A stretch of DNA of 64,000 nt, taken from contig NZ_CP022961.1 in the NCBI RefSeq assembly GCF_002285795.1, positions 4,840,001-4,904,000 on the forward strand. The letters are read 5' to 3'. Shown piece after piece: positions 46,735 to 55,460 of the stretch (position 1 is its first letter; each line of letters opens with the position of its first letter). The notes below the pieces were generated by a model. It was not told the origin of the DNA, did not search any database, and worked only from the letters and a program-made list of their open reading frames with translations. The translations under genes were made by a program, and so were the position numbers. The stretch is from Plantactinospora sp. KBS50. GTDB taxonomy: Bacteria > Actinomycetota > Actinomycetes > Mycobacteriales > Micromonosporaceae.

Positions 46735-47502
46735 ATGAACAGCGTGCTGCGGGCGGCGCTGGCCGAGGCCGGAGAAACAGCGGAGTCCCTTGCCGAACGG
46801 GTGGGCGTGGATCCGAAGACGGTGGCCCGCTGGGTCACGCCCGGCCGGATCCCGCATGCCCGCCATCGGTTCGCCGCCGCGGAGGCGCTCGGTCAGGACG
46901 TGGCGGACCTTTGGCCGGACGTCCTCGTCTACCGCACGCCCACCTGGCTCCGAGAGTGGGTCGAGTGGGAGCGGGAGGCGACCGCGCTGCGCTGGTTCGA
47001 ACTGGCATGGGTGCCGGGCCTGTTGCAGACCGAGGCGTACGCCCGGGCGACACTGGCCGGCGAGTTGCTGACTGACGTGGAGACGGACCAGCGAGTTGCT
47101 TCCCGGCTCTCCCGTCAAGCCATCCTGCGCCGGGAGCGTCCTCCGCTGCTCGTCGCGGTGATCGATGAAGCGGCGCTGCGACGCCCCGTCATCAACAACC
47201 GAGCCATCATGACGGAGCAGTTCAGCTACCTTGCCGAGTGCGCCGAACTGCCCTCGGTGCAGATCCACGTGGTGCCGACAAGCGTGGGCATGTATCCCGG
47301 TCTTGGTGGTCCGTTCATCGTCGCCGAGTTGCCGGACGGCAAACGGGTGGCGCATGTGGACGGCCAGGTCGAGGCTCGGATCGTCGAGCAGACCGCGGAA
47401 GTTGTTACCCTTGACCATCGATGGGAACGGATCCGCGGTGAGGCCCTGTCGCGGCAGCAGTCCCTCGATTTGATCAAGGAAGCGGTATCATCATGGACGT
47501 GA
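46735..47502 (+). CDS. XRE-family regulator with DUF5753 (Scr1/WhiJ type)
   Basis: 255 residues. An HTH (LAERVGVDPKTVARWVTPGR) is at the N-terminus; DUF5753 follows with the typical FELAWVPGLLQTEAYARATL, SRLSRQAILRRERPP and IHVVPTSVGMYPGLGGPF. In Streptomyces such genes act with a DUF397 partner in developmental regulation (WhiJ-type loci). ATG 46735 has GGGAG 5 nt upstream and puts the HTH in normal position; earlier in-frame starts lack a site. The DUF397 gene overlaps its end by 10 bp. Confidence 0.88.
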   Translation: MNSVLRAALAEAGETAESLAERVGVDPKTVARWVTPGRIPHARHRFAAAEALGQDVADLWPDVLVYRTPTWLREWVEWEREATALRWFELAWVPGLLQTEAYARATLAGELLTDVETDQRVASRLSRQAILRRERPPLLVAVIDEAALRRPVINNRAIMTEQFSYLAECAELPSVQIHVVPTSVGMYPGLGGPFIVAELPDGKRVAHVDGQVEARIVEQTAEVVTLDHRWERIRGEALSRQQSLDLIKEAVSSWT

Positions 47503-47693
47503 TGAAGGCCAACTGGCGCAAGAGCACCCGCAGCGGCAACAACGGTGGATCATGCGTCGAGGTCGCCGACAACCTCCCCGGCGTCGTGCTGGTCCGCGAC
47601 ACCAAGGACCGCGACGGCGGCACCCTGACCATCGCCCCGGCACAGTGGCAGCGCTTCGTCGACCTCGCGAAGCAGATCGGCCCGCTCGCCTGA
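47493..47693 (+). CDS. DUF397 protein
   Basis: 66 residues. WRKSTRSGNNGGSCVEVADN, VVLVRDTKDRDGG and LTIAPAQWQRFVDLAK are the full DUF397 pattern. These small proteins accompany XRE-DUF5753 regulators in actinobacteria and probably modulate them. The ATG lies within the end of the regulator gene, so translation is coupled. Confidence 0.9.
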   Translation: MDVMKANWRKSTRSGNNGGSCVEVADNLPGVVLVRDTKDRDGGTLTIAPAQWQRFVDLAKQIGPLA

Positions 47694-47898
47694 CCGCCCA
47701 CACGTGCACCGCCGCGACCGTCGTTGAAGTCTGCCGTAATCGGGTAGCTGAAACGCTCGCGGACGGCGAAACGTTCGAGCCGTTCTTCCGCCGACAGGTT
47801 GCCGGCAAGGCATGTTGACGCCGGCCGACCCCACGACCCCACGATGGTCAACTCGACTTCGGCGAAGTCGGGGGGTCGACGGGGTCCGGATACCCCGA
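47694..47898. other. intergenic region with a 20-bp inverted repeat
   Basis: About 205 bp between convergent genes. It holds the hairpin described at 47854-47912 and no gene that I can support. Confidence 0.6.
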
Positions 47899-47912
47899 CT
47901 ACGCCGAAGTCG
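47854..47912. terminator. nested inverted repeat, likely bidirectional terminator
   Basis: 47854-47873 (CGACTTCGGCGAAGTCGGGG) is the complement of 47893-47912 with one mismatch and a 19-nt spacer. The left arm is also a hairpin by itself (CGACTTC/GAAGTCG). The right arm includes the stop region of the SRPBCC gene. Confidence 0.65.
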
Positions 47913-48417
47913 TGTCGATGTTGGGGTCCCGAAGCCGCTCGGCGACGTAGGCCGCCAGGTTGCCCAGGGTCTGCTGGCCGCCCTCGATCGCGTGGTACTT
48001 CTCGACCGCCTCGTCGCGCAACTCCCTGCTGGGAAAGACCGTGCGCATCTCGATCCGGGTCGCCCCGCCGTCGGGCGTGAAGGCAAGGATCGACTCGAAG
48101 GCGTTCGGGTCGTCACGGGACTCGCCGTGCAACAGCGCGATCCGCTCCGGTGGGACGATCTCGGTCCAGGTGATCCATTCGGAGTAGTCGGTCCCGTCCG
48201 GCCCGTGCATCACGAAGTCCCAGATTCCGCCCGCGCGGAACTCGAAGGACCGCGTCGTGGTGCTGAACCCGTCCGGACCCCACCACCGCGACAGGTGCCG
48301 GACCTCGGTGAACGCCTCGAACACCAGCTCTCGCGGCGCCTCGATGGTCCGCATGATCACGATCTCCCGGTCGGCCGTCGCCGGCCCGGTCCGGGTGTCC
48401 TGCCCCGGTCCTGCCAT
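47899..48417 (-). CDS. SRPBCC / AHSA1-like protein
   Basis: 172 residues of the START-like fold: REIVIMRTIEAPRELVFEAF, HLSRWWGPDGF, GGIWDFVMHGPDGTDY, and the C-terminal helix KYHAIEGGQQTLGNLAAYVAE. Such proteins bind hydrophobic ligands; AHSA1-type relatives in bacteria are often paired with ArsR regulators. It starts 3 nt after the ArsR stop on the same strand. Confidence 0.9.
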   Translation of the reverse strand: MAGPGQDTRTGPATADREIVIMRTIEAPRELVFEAFTEVRHLSRWWGPDGFSTTTRSFEFRAGGIWDFVMHGPDGTDYSEWITWTEIVPPERIALLHGESRDDPNAFESILAFTPDGGATRIEMRTVFPSRELRDEAVEKYHAIEGGQQTLGNLAAYVAERLRDPNIDTTSA

Positions 48418-48420
48418 CGG

Positions 48421-48774
48421 TCATTCCTCCTGCCGTGTCTGTTTGAGGTCCTGCACGTACGCGTCGAGCCGGTCGAAGCTCTCGTTCCAGAACCGTTCGA
48501 ATCCGCCGACCCACTCGTGGATCGGCCGCAGCCCGCGCGCGTCCAGGCCGTAGAGGCGCTGCTTGCCCACCCCGCGGACCCGCACCAGCCCCACCTCCCG
48601 GAGCACCCGCAGATGCTTGGAGGCCTGCGGCTGGCTCATCCCCAGCGTCTGGGCCAGGTCGGCGACCGGCCGCTCCCCCGCTTGTAGCAGCGCCAGGATG
48701 TCCCGCCGCTGCGGCTCGGCGATCGCGTTGAACGCGTCCGAGGTCGTCGCTGCTCGTGCCACGCCAGCCATCAT
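48421..48774 (-). CDS. ArsR-family winged-helix regulator
   Basis: 117 residues. FNAIAEPQRRDILALLQAGE and VADLAQTLGMSQPQASKHLRVLREVGLVRVR form the ArsR HTH. There are no Cys metal ligands, so it is not a classical metal sensor; this subgroup regulates adjacent SRPBCC genes. Two adjacent ATG codons (48774, 48771) are possible starts. An AT-rich dyad overlaps them. Confidence 0.9.
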   Translation of the reverse strand: MMAGVARAATTSDAFNAIAEPQRRDILALLQAGERPVADLAQTLGMSQPQASKHLRVLREVGLVRVRGVGKQRLYGLDARGLRPIHEWVGGFERFWNESFDRLDAYVQDLKQTRQEE

Positions 48775-48793
48775 ATTCCGATATAGGAAAATG
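48772..48793. promoter_or_regulatory. AT-rich dyad at the arsR start, likely operator/promoter
   Basis: ATATTCC-GATATA-GGAAAAT at 48773-48792 is a near-palindrome (6 of 7 positions). It overlaps the start codon of the ArsR gene, and the local base composition is far below the surroundings, fitting autorepression and a short or absent leader. Confidence 0.55.
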
Positions 48794-48883
48794 TCCAGTC
48801 GGCGGCCCGACCGGGTGCCGGTAGCATGGCCGGCAGCGTCGCGGTGTACCCGGCCCGGAGGCCGCCGAGGGCATGGAGGCGCG

Positions 48884-49522
48884 GTGACGCATGGGACGAC
48901 GTGCATGCACCCTCCCGAGAAGCCGGGCCACCGCCCGGCGGCGTACGGCAGGCAACTCATCGAGATCCACGACCGGCTCCGCGCGGAGCTGGACCGGCTG
49001 ATGGCCGCGGTGGACCGCGAATTCGGCGGGCTCCCCGAGGGGTCGGCAACACCCGACGAGCCGGCTCCGGGCGGCGAACCGACCGGACGGTACGCGCCGC
49101 GGCGCGAGCTGCGGGCGTACTGCCTGGGCTTCTGCGCGGCCGTGACCCGGCACCACACGGGCGAGGACGGCGGCGCGTTCGTCGCCCTGGCCGAACGGTT
49201 CCCGGGGCTGCGGCCGGTGCTGGCCGAACTGGCCGCGGACCACGTGCTGGTCGCGGACGCCCTGACCCGGGTGGCCGGGCTGCTGGACGACCTGCCGGCC
49301 GCGCCCGACCGGGCCACCGCCCGGCGGGTACGCGCCGACCTGGCCGGACTGGCCGCGCTGCTGGAGTCGCATTTCAGCTACGAGGAGCGGAAGCTGACCG
49401 CCGCGCTGGACGCGCTACCCGCGCGGGACGGGCCGGCCCGGCGGCTGTTCGGGCTGGACCCGGGCCCGCCGGCCGGCACAATCCCGGCCCGCGGGGGGAC
49501 TCAGTCAGTGACCGACTCGTAG
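48884..49522 (+). CDS. hemerythrin-like HHE-domain protein
   Basis: 212 residues. The iron-binding His/Glu pattern is seen as YGRQLIEIHDRLRAELD, VTRHHTGEDGGAF, LAADHVLVADAL and LESHFSYEERKL. Hemerythrin-like proteins bind oxygen, NO or iron. GTG 48884 has GGAGG 5 nt upstream; an ATG at 48905 is a weaker option. Its last 22 bp overlap convergently with the merR-type gene. Confidence 0.85.
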   Translation: MTHGTTCMHPPEKPGHRPAAYGRQLIEIHDRLRAELDRLMAAVDREFGGLPEGSATPDEPAPGGEPTGRYAPRRELRAYCLGFCAAVTRHHTGEDGGAFVALAERFPGLRPVLAELAADHVLVADALTRVAGLLDDLPAAPDRATARRVRADLAGLAALLESHFSYEERKLTAALDALPARDGPARRLFGLDPGPPAGTIPARGGTQSVTDS

Positions 49523-49863
49523 TGGCGGATCTTCTCCCGCAGGTGCTCGTACTGCCGCTGGAGCAGGCTCATCCGGTCCACGACCGACGCGGCGTGCTCC
49601 TCCAGCAGACGGCGGCGCTCCGCCGCGGTGTGCTCGCCGTCCCGGGTGAGTTCGGCGTAGCGGCACATCTGCTGGATCGGCATGCCGGTGTCGCGCAGGC
49701 AGCGGAACAGTTCCAGCCAGCCGAGATCGTCCTCGGTGAACACCCGGTGGCCGCCCGAGGTCCGGCCGACGCCGCTGAGCAGCCCGATTTTCTCGTAGTA
49801 GCGCAGCGTGTCGAGGCTGAACCCGCTCCGGCGCGCGGTTTCCGAGGGTGAGTAGCCGCTCAT
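49501..49863 (-). CDS. MerR-family regulator (NmlR/AdhR-like)
   Basis: 120 residues. SPSETARRSGFSLDTLRYYE is the HTH, GLLSGVGRTSGGHRVFTEDDL the wing, and LFRCLRDTGMPIQQMCRYAELTRDG the start of the coiled coil, a pattern of the NmlR/AdhR subgroup. These often sense reactive aldehydes or thiol stress. A CTGGA/TCCAG dyad lies 18 nt upstream of its ATG. Divergent from the TIGR01777 gene. Confidence 0.9.
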   Translation of the reverse strand: MSGYSPSETARRSGFSLDTLRYYEKIGLLSGVGRTSGGHRVFTEDDLGWLELFRCLRDTGMPIQQMCRYAELTRDGEHTAAERRRLLEEHAASVVDRMSLLQRQYEHLREKIRHYESVTD

Positions 49864-49881
49864 ACCGGACAGGGTACGCGG

Positions 49882-49899
49882 CCTGGAACACGCTCCAGG
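49882..49899. promoter_or_regulatory. MerR-type dyad CCTGGA-N6-TCCAGG
   Basis: Inverted repeat between the merR-type gene (minus) and the epimerase gene (plus). The half-sites resemble the TGGA/TCCA cores of NmlR/AdhR operators. TACCCT on the minus strand nearer the start codon is a possible -10. Confidence 0.55.
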
Positions 49900-50013
49900 T
49901 AGATCGATCGCCCACCCGACCCACCGGCCGTTTCCCGCACGTTCCGCCGGAAACCGGCCCGCGGCCGGCGGCTTGGCGCGCCGGAACGCGGCCGGACGGG
50001 CGAAGATGTCGGT

Positions 50014-50931
50014 ATGCGCATCCTCGCGGCCGGCATGTCCGGCTTCCTCGGCACCCGGCTGGCCGACGTCCTGCGCGAGCGGGGCGACGAGGTGGTCCGG
50101 CTGGTGCGCCGGCCACCCCGGGGCGCGAGCGAGATCCAGTGGAGTCCGAGCGCCGGCGAACTGGACCCGACGGCGCTCGCCGGCGTGGACGCGGTGATCA
50201 ACCTGGCCGGCGCCGGGGTCGGCGACAAGCGGTGGACCGACGAGCACAAGCGCGCCATCCGGGCCAGCCGGGTCGACAGCACCGCGACGCTGGCCCGGAC
50301 CATCGCCGGGCTGGCCCCGGCCGATCGGCCCGGCGCGCTGCTCAACGCCTCGGCGGTCGGCTGGTACGGCGACACCGGCGACACGCCGGTCACCGAGGAC
50401 GCGCCGGCCGGCGACGCCTTCCTGGCCGACGTCTGCCGGGTCTGGGAGGCCGCGACCCGGCCGGCCGAGGATGCCGGGGTACGCGTCGTGCGGCTGCGCA
50501 CCGGCCTGCCGCTGGACCGCGCGGGCGGCCTGCTGAAGCCGCAGTTGCTGCCGTTCCGGCTGGGTGCCGGCGGCCGGCTCGGCAGCGGCCGGCAGTGGAT
50601 GCCGTGGATCTCGCTGACCGACTGGCTGTCCGCCGTCGCGTTCCTGCTGGACCGGTCCGATCTGGCCGGACCGGTCAACGTGGTGGGTCCGGCGCCGGTG
50701 CGCAACGCCGAGTTCACCCGGGAACTGGCCGCCCGGTTGCACCGGCCGGCCGTGCTGGTGGTGCCGGGCCTTGGGCTGCGGGTGCTGCTGGGCGAGTTCG
50801 CCGGGGAGGCGCTGCGCAGCCAGCGGGTGCTGCCGGGGGTGTTGCAGCGGGCCGGTTTCGAGTTCGCGCATCCGGATCTGCCCTCGGCGTTGCGGTCCGC
50901 CCTGCACGCCGAGCCGGCCACCGCCGGCTGA
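50014..50931 (+). CDS. TIGR01777-family NAD-dependent epimerase-like protein
   Basis: 305 residues. A Rossmann loop near GMSGFLGTRLADVL and the family motifs VINLAGAGVGDKRWTDEHK, ASAVGWYGDTGD and the C-terminal VLLGEFAGEALRSQRVLPGVL. These are SDR-like proteins of unclear substrate; M. tuberculosis Rv2216 has the same position next to DlaT. The first residues (MRILAAGMSGFLG) fix the start at ATG 50014. Confidence 0.93.
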   Translation: MRILAAGMSGFLGTRLADVLRERGDEVVRLVRRPPRGASEIQWSPSAGELDPTALAGVDAVINLAGAGVGDKRWTDEHKRAIRASRVDSTATLARTIAGLAPADRPGALLNASAVGWYGDTGDTPVTEDAPAGDAFLADVCRVWEAATRPAEDAGVRVVRLRTGLPLDRAGGLLKPQLLPFRLGAGGRLGSGRQWMPWISLTDWLSAVAFLLDRSDLAGPVNVVGPAPVRNAEFTRELAARLHRPAVLVVPGLGLRVLLGEFAGEALRSQRVLPGVLQRAGFEFAHPDLPSALRSALHAEPATAG

Positions 50932-51005
50932 GCCCGCGCCGGCCACCACCGGCGCAGCCGGCCCGGTCACCGCCGGCGCAGCCCGCCCGGCCCGCGCCGC
51001 CACCG

Positions 51006-51050
51006 GGCTTCGGCGAGGGACCCGGCGGCGCCGGGTCCCTCGCCGAAGCC
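51006..51050. terminator. perfect 21-bp GC hairpin between convergent genes
   Basis: Arms GGCTTCGGCGAGGGACCCGG(C) and exact complement with a 3-nt loop. The longest perfect palindrome I found in the window. No T tract. Confidence 0.85.
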
Positions 51051-51055
51051 GCGGG

Positions 51056-52501
51056 TCAGCAGCCGATGACCCAGTAGTCGGGGCCGGTCTGCTTGAGGGT
51101 GGAGGTGTAGAACGTGTTGTAGAGGCCCATCTTCTGGCCGGAGCCGAGCGCGTACGCGTAGCCGAGCGACTGGTAGGCGCGGCCGGCAACCACGTGTGCG
51201 TAGTTGCTCGCGGTCACGCAGACCGGGGTGCTGCCGCCGGTGGTGCTCGCCGACACCGTGCTGGACTTCGCGCCCTCGCCGGAGGCGTTCACCGCGCTGA
51301 CGGCGTACGAGTAGCTGGTGCCGGCGGTGAGTCCGGAGTCGGTGTAGGTGGTGCCGGTGACCGGCGACGAGGTCGCCTTCGTCCCGTTGCGGTAGACGTG
51401 GTAGCCGGTGGCGCCGCTGACGGCCGACCAGCTCAGCGAGATCGAGCCGGCGGTGCTGGCGGTGACGGTCAGCCCGGTGGGCGCGGCCGGGGTGCCGGGT
51501 TCGGGGTCGCCACCGCCGCCGGTGGAGCCGTCCAGCCCGAAGAACAGCGCGTCCCGGTACGCCGAGCAGATGGTGTCCAGGAAGTACGCGGCGGCGGTGC
51601 CGCACTGGTCGGTGGCCGAGCCGGGGTCCACCGGGGTGCCGTGGCCCATCCCGGAGATCCGGTAGAGCCGCACGACGTCGTCGCCGTACGTCTCCAGGCT
51701 GGTCCCGGCGGGCAGCGAGGACGTGCTGGTGGGGGTCTGCGACACGCCGAGCACGTTGGTCCACTGGTCCCGGGATTCGGTGGCGTTGGCGGTGGCCACC
51801 GTGTAGTCGCTGGTGCCGTGCCAGATCGCCACCCGGGGCCGGCTGCCGGAGTAGCCGGAGTACGCGTTGCGGACCAGGTCGCCCCACTGCTGCGGGGTCT
51901 TGTCCACGCCGGGGTTCATGCAGCTGTACGCGGCGACGAGGCTTGTCGCGCAGGCGTACGGGATGCCCGACAGGATGGAGCCGGCGGCGAACACGTCCGG
52001 GTAGGTGGCGAGCATGACCGAGGACATCGCCCCGCCCGCGGACAGGCCGCTGACGTAGATCCGGCCGGCCGCGGTGCCCCAGGTGCTTCTGGCGTAGTCG
52101 GTCATCTGCTTGACCGACAGCGCCTCGCCCTGTCCCCGGGTGGTGTCGCCGGACTGGTACCAGTTGAAGCAGGACGTGGAGTTGTTGCCGGAGTTCTGCT
52201 GCGGCAGGATCAGCGCGAATCCCCACAGGTCGGCGTACTTGCGCCAGCCGGAGTTGCTGAAGTAGTCGTTCGCGGTCTGGGCGCAGCCGTGCAGCAGCAC
52301 CACCGCGGGCGCCCCGGTGGGTAGCCCGTCGGGCCGGTAGGCGTACATGGCCAGGTTGCCCGGGTTGGAACCGAAGCCGCTGACCTGGGTCAGGCTTGCG
52401 GCCTGTGCGGGGGTGGGCGCGGCCAGGACCGCGGTGGCCACCAGCACGGGGGCGAGGACGGCCCGGACCAGCCGGGCCAGGACGGACGGGGAGCGGCGCA
52501 C
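51056..52501 (-). CDS. secreted PHB-depolymerase-type esterase with Fn3 domain
   Basis: 481 residues. A Sec signal (VLAPVLVATAVLAAPTPAQA) precedes an esterase domain: oxyanion/His region VVLLHGCAQTANDY, nucleophile Ser in VSGLSAGGAMSSV, His in GMGHGTPVDPG. A fibronectin type III domain (PTGLTVTASTAGSISLSW to AVSAVNASGEG) follows, then a C-terminal repeat-like domain (NYAHVVAGRAYQSLGYAYAL). The enzyme probably hydrolyses polyesters or acylated polysaccharides outside the cell. GTG 52501 is set by AGGAGG upstream. Confidence 0.88.
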   Translation of the reverse strand: MRRSPSVLARLVRAVLAPVLVATAVLAAPTPAQAASLTQVSGFGSNPGNLAMYAYRPDGLPTGAPAVVLLHGCAQTANDYFSNSGWRKYADLWGFALILPQQNSGNNSTSCFNWYQSGDTTRGQGEALSVKQMTDYARSTWGTAAGRIYVSGLSAGGAMSSVMLATYPDVFAAGSILSGIPYACATSLVAAYSCMNPGVDKTPQQWGDLVRNAYSGYSGSRPRVAIWHGTSDYTVATANATESRDQWTNVLGVSQTPTSTSSLPAGTSLETYGDDVVRLYRISGMGHGTPVDPGSATDQCGTAAAYFLDTICSAYRDALFFGLDGSTGGGGDPEPGTPAAPTGLTVTASTAGSISLSWSAVSGATGYHVYRNGTKATSSPVTGTTYTDSGLTAGTSYSYAVSAVNASGEGAKSSTVSASTTGGSTPVCVTASNYAHVVAGRAYQSLGYAYALGSGQKMGLYNTFYTSTLKQTGPDYWVIGC

Positions 52502-52730
52502 GGCGGTGGCCTCCTGTTGTGAGCTGGATCACCCAGAGATGGCCGCGACGTTACGACCATGTGACGAAGCCGGGACATGTCCCCCGCGCACACATTCACC
52601 CAGACCGCTGTGTTGGGCCACCCGGGAAACGGCCCGGACCGACGGCCGGTGGCCGGCCCGGGAAACGGCCCGGGAAACGGCCCGGGTCGACGACGGGCCG
52701 GGCGCCCAGGGCCGGTTGGTAACCTGCGGC
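52502..52730. other. intergenic region with short repeats
   Basis: About 229 bp. It contains GGGAAACGGCCCGG repeats near 52622-52690. The esterase promoter is not obvious. TAACCT at 52720-52725 is the -10 candidate for the next gene. Confidence 0.45.
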
Positions 52731-54593
52731 GTGCCGCTCTCCCCGCTGCTCACCGAGCCGTCACCCGAGCCCGCCGGCCCGCCCACCGCCCGCCGGCCGT
52801 ACCGGCGCGGTGACCTGCTGGCCCTGGTCGCCAGCGTGGCGCTGGCGTTCTGGGTGACCAGCGGGCTCTGGCTGGACCCGGACCGCCGGGCGGTCACGGT
52901 CAACTCCAGCGACCAGTCGCTGTTCGAGTGGCTGTTGGCGTTCGGCGCGCACACGGTGTTCCACGGCGAGAACCCGATGTTCACCCGTCTGATCAACGTG
53001 CCGGACGGCGCCAACCTCGCGGTGAACACCTCGATCACGGTGTACGCCGTGCTGTTCGCGCCGCTGACGTACCTGCTCGGCGCGCCCGTCACGTTCCTGG
53101 TCATCCTCACCGCGAACCTCGCGGCCACCGCGCTGGCCTGGTACTGGCTGCTGTCCCGGCACCTGGTCCGCGGCGTGCCCGCGGCGCTGCTCGGCGGGCT
53201 GTTCATCGGCTTCTCCCCCGGCATGGTCTCGCACGCCAACGCGCACCTGAACTGGACCGCCGGCTGGCTCGCGCCGCTGATCGTGTGGCGGGTGCTGCGG
53301 CTGCCCGACCCGCGCCGGTGGCTGCGCAACGGCGTCGTGCTCGGGGTGGCCGTGGCCGTCGCGTTCTCCATCGCCGCCGAGGGGTTGTTCTTCATCGCGC
53401 TGGCCTGCGCGGTCTTCCTGGCCGCCTGGGCGGCCCACCCGCGCAACCGCACCGCCGCCCGGGCGGCCCTGCCGACCTTCGTCCGCGGTCTCGCGGTGGC
53501 CGGCGCGGTGGCGCTGGTGCTGCTGGCCTACCCGCTCTGGCTGCACTTCTTCGGACCGCAGCGGTTCCACGGCACCGGGTTCAACCCGATCATCCACGCC
53601 GAGGACATCGCAGCCTACGGCGCGTACCCGCAGCGCTCGCTGGCCGGGCTGGCGGGGCTCGGCACGTCGCTGGCGCCGAACCCGACCGAGGAGAACTCGT
53701 TCTTCGGCGTACCCCTGCTGGTGCTGGCCGCCGCCTGCGCGGTCCTGCTCTGGCGGCGGGCCGACCCGGACCGCCGGGCCACCCTGCGGGCGCTGCTGAT
53801 CACCGCGGGCGTCTTCGTGGTGCTCTCCTGGGGACCGAAGGCCAAGATCCTCGGTACGCACACCGCCGTACCCCTGCCGTTCGCGCTGCTCGGACCGCTG
53901 CCGGTGATGAACGCGGCGCTGCCGTCCCGGCTCGCCCTGGTGGTCACGCCGATCATCGGGCTGCTGCTCGCGTACGCCGTGGACGCGCTGCTGGCCGATC
54001 CGCCGGCCGGCCGGCCGCGGCGGCTGACCTGCGCGGACGGGCGGCCACGGCGCCCGGCCTGGGCCGTCGGCTTCGCGCTGGCGCTGGTGCCGCTGTTCCC
54101 GACCCCGCTGCTGACCATCGACCGGGAGCCGGTGCCGACGTTCATCACGGCCGGCACCTGGCGACGGTACGTCCCGGCCGGCGGGGTGATCGCGCCGCTG
54201 CCGTTCACCCTGGACGTCACCCCGGACGGCCAGCGCTGGCAGGCGTACGCGCTGACGCACGGGCAGGGCGAGTTCGCGATCCCGTCCGGGTTCTTCCTCG
54301 GGCCGGGCGGCCCGGACGGCCGGGGCCGGATCGGCCCGGTGCCCCGGCCGACGGACGCGCTGCTCAACGAGGTGGCCGAGACCGGCGTGGTGCCGCCGAT
54401 CGGCGCGGCGCAGCGCGCCGCGGCCGAGGCCGACCTGCGGTACTGGCGGGTGGACGTGGTGGTGCTCGCCGACCGGATCCACGGCGCCAAGTGGCCGGTC
54501 CGGCACGACGCGCTGCTGCGGGCGGCCACCGGGTTGTTCGGCCCGCCGCAGCGGGTGGACGACGTCTGGCTGTGGCCGGTCACGCGGCGGTGA
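52731..54593 (+). CDS. polytopic membrane protein, GT-C-like
   Basis: 620 residues with about ten hydrophobic helices, for example [80 protein letters not shown] and [16 protein letters not shown]. The last about 150 residues are soluble. The overall shape and [32 protein letters not shown] near the first loop resemble GT-C-type membrane glycosyltransferases, but I see no definite catalytic motif. GTG 52731 follows a -10 hexamer. Confidence 0.65.
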   Translation: MPLSPLLTEPSPEPAGPPTARRPYRRGDLLALVASVALAFWVTSGLWLDPDRRAVTVNSSDQSLFEWLLAFGAHTVFHGENPMFTRLINVPDGANLAVNTSITVYAVLFAPLTYLLGAPVTFLVILTANLAATALAWYWLLSRHLVRGVPAALLGGLFIGFSPGMVSHANAHLNWTAGWLAPLIVWRVLRLPDPRRWLRNGVVLGVAVAVAFSIAAEGLFFIALACAVFLAAWAAHPRNRTAARAALPTFVRGLAVAGAVALVLLAYPLWLHFFGPQRFHGTGFNPIIHAEDIAAYGAYPQRSLAGLAGLGTSLAPNPTEENSFFGVPLLVLAAACAVLLWRRADPDRRATLRALLITAGVFVVLSWGPKAKILGTHTAVPLPFALLGPLPVMNAALPSRLALVVTPIIGLLLAYAVDALLADPPAGRPRRLTCADGRPRRPAWAVGFALALVPLFPTPLLTIDREPVPTFITAGTWRRYVPAGGVIAPLPFTLDVTPDGQRWQAYALTHGQGEFAIPSGFFLGPGGPDGRGRIGPVPRPTDALLNEVAETGVVPPIGAAQRAAAEADLRYWRVDVVVLADRIHGAKWPVRHDALLRAATGLFGPPQRVDDVWLWPVTRR

Positions 54594-54639
54594 CCGCCCG
54601 GCGCGCCGGCAGCACCGGCGCCGACCCGCCGGATGCGCA

Positions 54640-54722
54640 CGTGCCGGTCTCGACCTGCCGGATGCCGACGTGCCGGTCCCGACGTGCCGGTCCCGACGTG
54701 CCGGATGCCGACGTGCCGGTGA
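54640..54722. repeat. degenerate GACGTGCCGGTC repeats before lipB
   Basis: Several near-identical 12-14-bp blocks (GACGTGCCGGTCCC, GATGCCGACGTGCC) lie between the membrane protein gene and lipB. Confidence 0.8.
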
Positions 54723-54757
54723 GCCGGCTCACCGGCGCGCGGACGCCGACCCGGGGC

Positions 54758-54763
54758 TACGCT
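54758..54763 (+). promoter_or_regulatory. -10 hexamer TACGCT, leaderless start of lipB
   Basis: TACGCT lies 6 nt before the GTG at 54770. Confidence 0.55.
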
Positions 54764-54769
54764 GGGCTG

Positions 54770-55429
54770 GTGACCAGGACGATTTCCGGGCTCTCGCCGG
54801 TCCGCATGGGCGTCATCGACTACTCCGCCGCCTGGGACGAGCAGCGTCGGGTGCACGCCGCGGTGGTCGCGGGCGAGGCGCCGGACACGGTGCTGCTGCT
54901 GGAGCATCCCAGCGTCTACACCGCCGGCAAGCGCACCCAGCCGTGGGACCGGCCGACCGACGGCACCCCGGTGATCGACGTCGACCGCGGCGGCAAGATC
55001 ACCTGGCACGGGCCGGGTCAGCTCGTCGGCTACCCGATCATCAGGCTGCCGCAGGTCGACGCCGGTTTCCGGGTGGACGTGGTGGCCTTCGTCCGGCGGG
55101 TCGAGCAGATGCTCATCGACGTCTGCGCCGAGTTCGGCGTGGCGACCACCCGGATGCAGGGCGACGGCCGCAGCGGGGTCTGGGTGCCGGCCGACGACCG
55201 CGGTCCGGACCGCAAGATCGCCGCGATCGGCCTGCGGGTGGCCCGCACGGTCACCCAGCACGGCTTCTCGCTCAACTGCGACTGCGACCTGAGCTGGTAC
55301 GACCGGATCGTCCCGTGCGGCATCCGGGACGCCGGCACCACCTCACTGACCGCCGAACTCGGCCGCCCGGTCACGGTGGCCGAGGCGCTGCCGGTGGTCG
55401 AGCGGCACCTGCCCACCCTGCTCGGCTGA
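54770..55429 (+). CDS. lipB: lipoyl(octanoyl) transferase
   Basis: 219 residues. It moves octanoyl from acyl carrier protein to the lipoyl domains of E2 or Gcv[18 protein letters not shown] is the substrate-binding motif, the Lys is in RKIAAIG and the catalytic Cys in [10 protein letters not shown]. lipA lies downstream, interrupted by the aspS gene on the other strand. The E2 gene 9 kb upstream is one target. Confidence 0.95.
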   Translation: MTRTISGLSPVRMGVIDYSAAWDEQRRVHAAVVAGEAPDTVLLLEHPSVYTAGKRTQPWDRPTDGTPVIDVDRGGKITWHGPGQLVGYPIIRLPQVDAGFRVDVVAFVRRVEQMLIDVCAEFGVATTRMQGDGRSGVWVPADDRGPDRKIAAIGLRVARTVTQHGFSLNCDCDLSWYDRIVPCGIRDAGTTSLTAELGRPVTVAEALPVVERHLPTLLG

Positions 55430-55460
55430 GCGAGGCCCGCGGCCGCGGACCCTCCGCCCG

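Noticed and set aside
46734-47693. Toxin-antitoxin module (XRE plus DUF397)
   Set aside because: The pair has the known DUF5753/DUF397 regulator layout, and neither protein shows a toxin motif.
46077-49863. Genomic island or prophage
   Set aside because: Only small regulators and common actinobacterial families are present, with no integrase, transposase, tRNA or att-like repeat and only local drops in GC.
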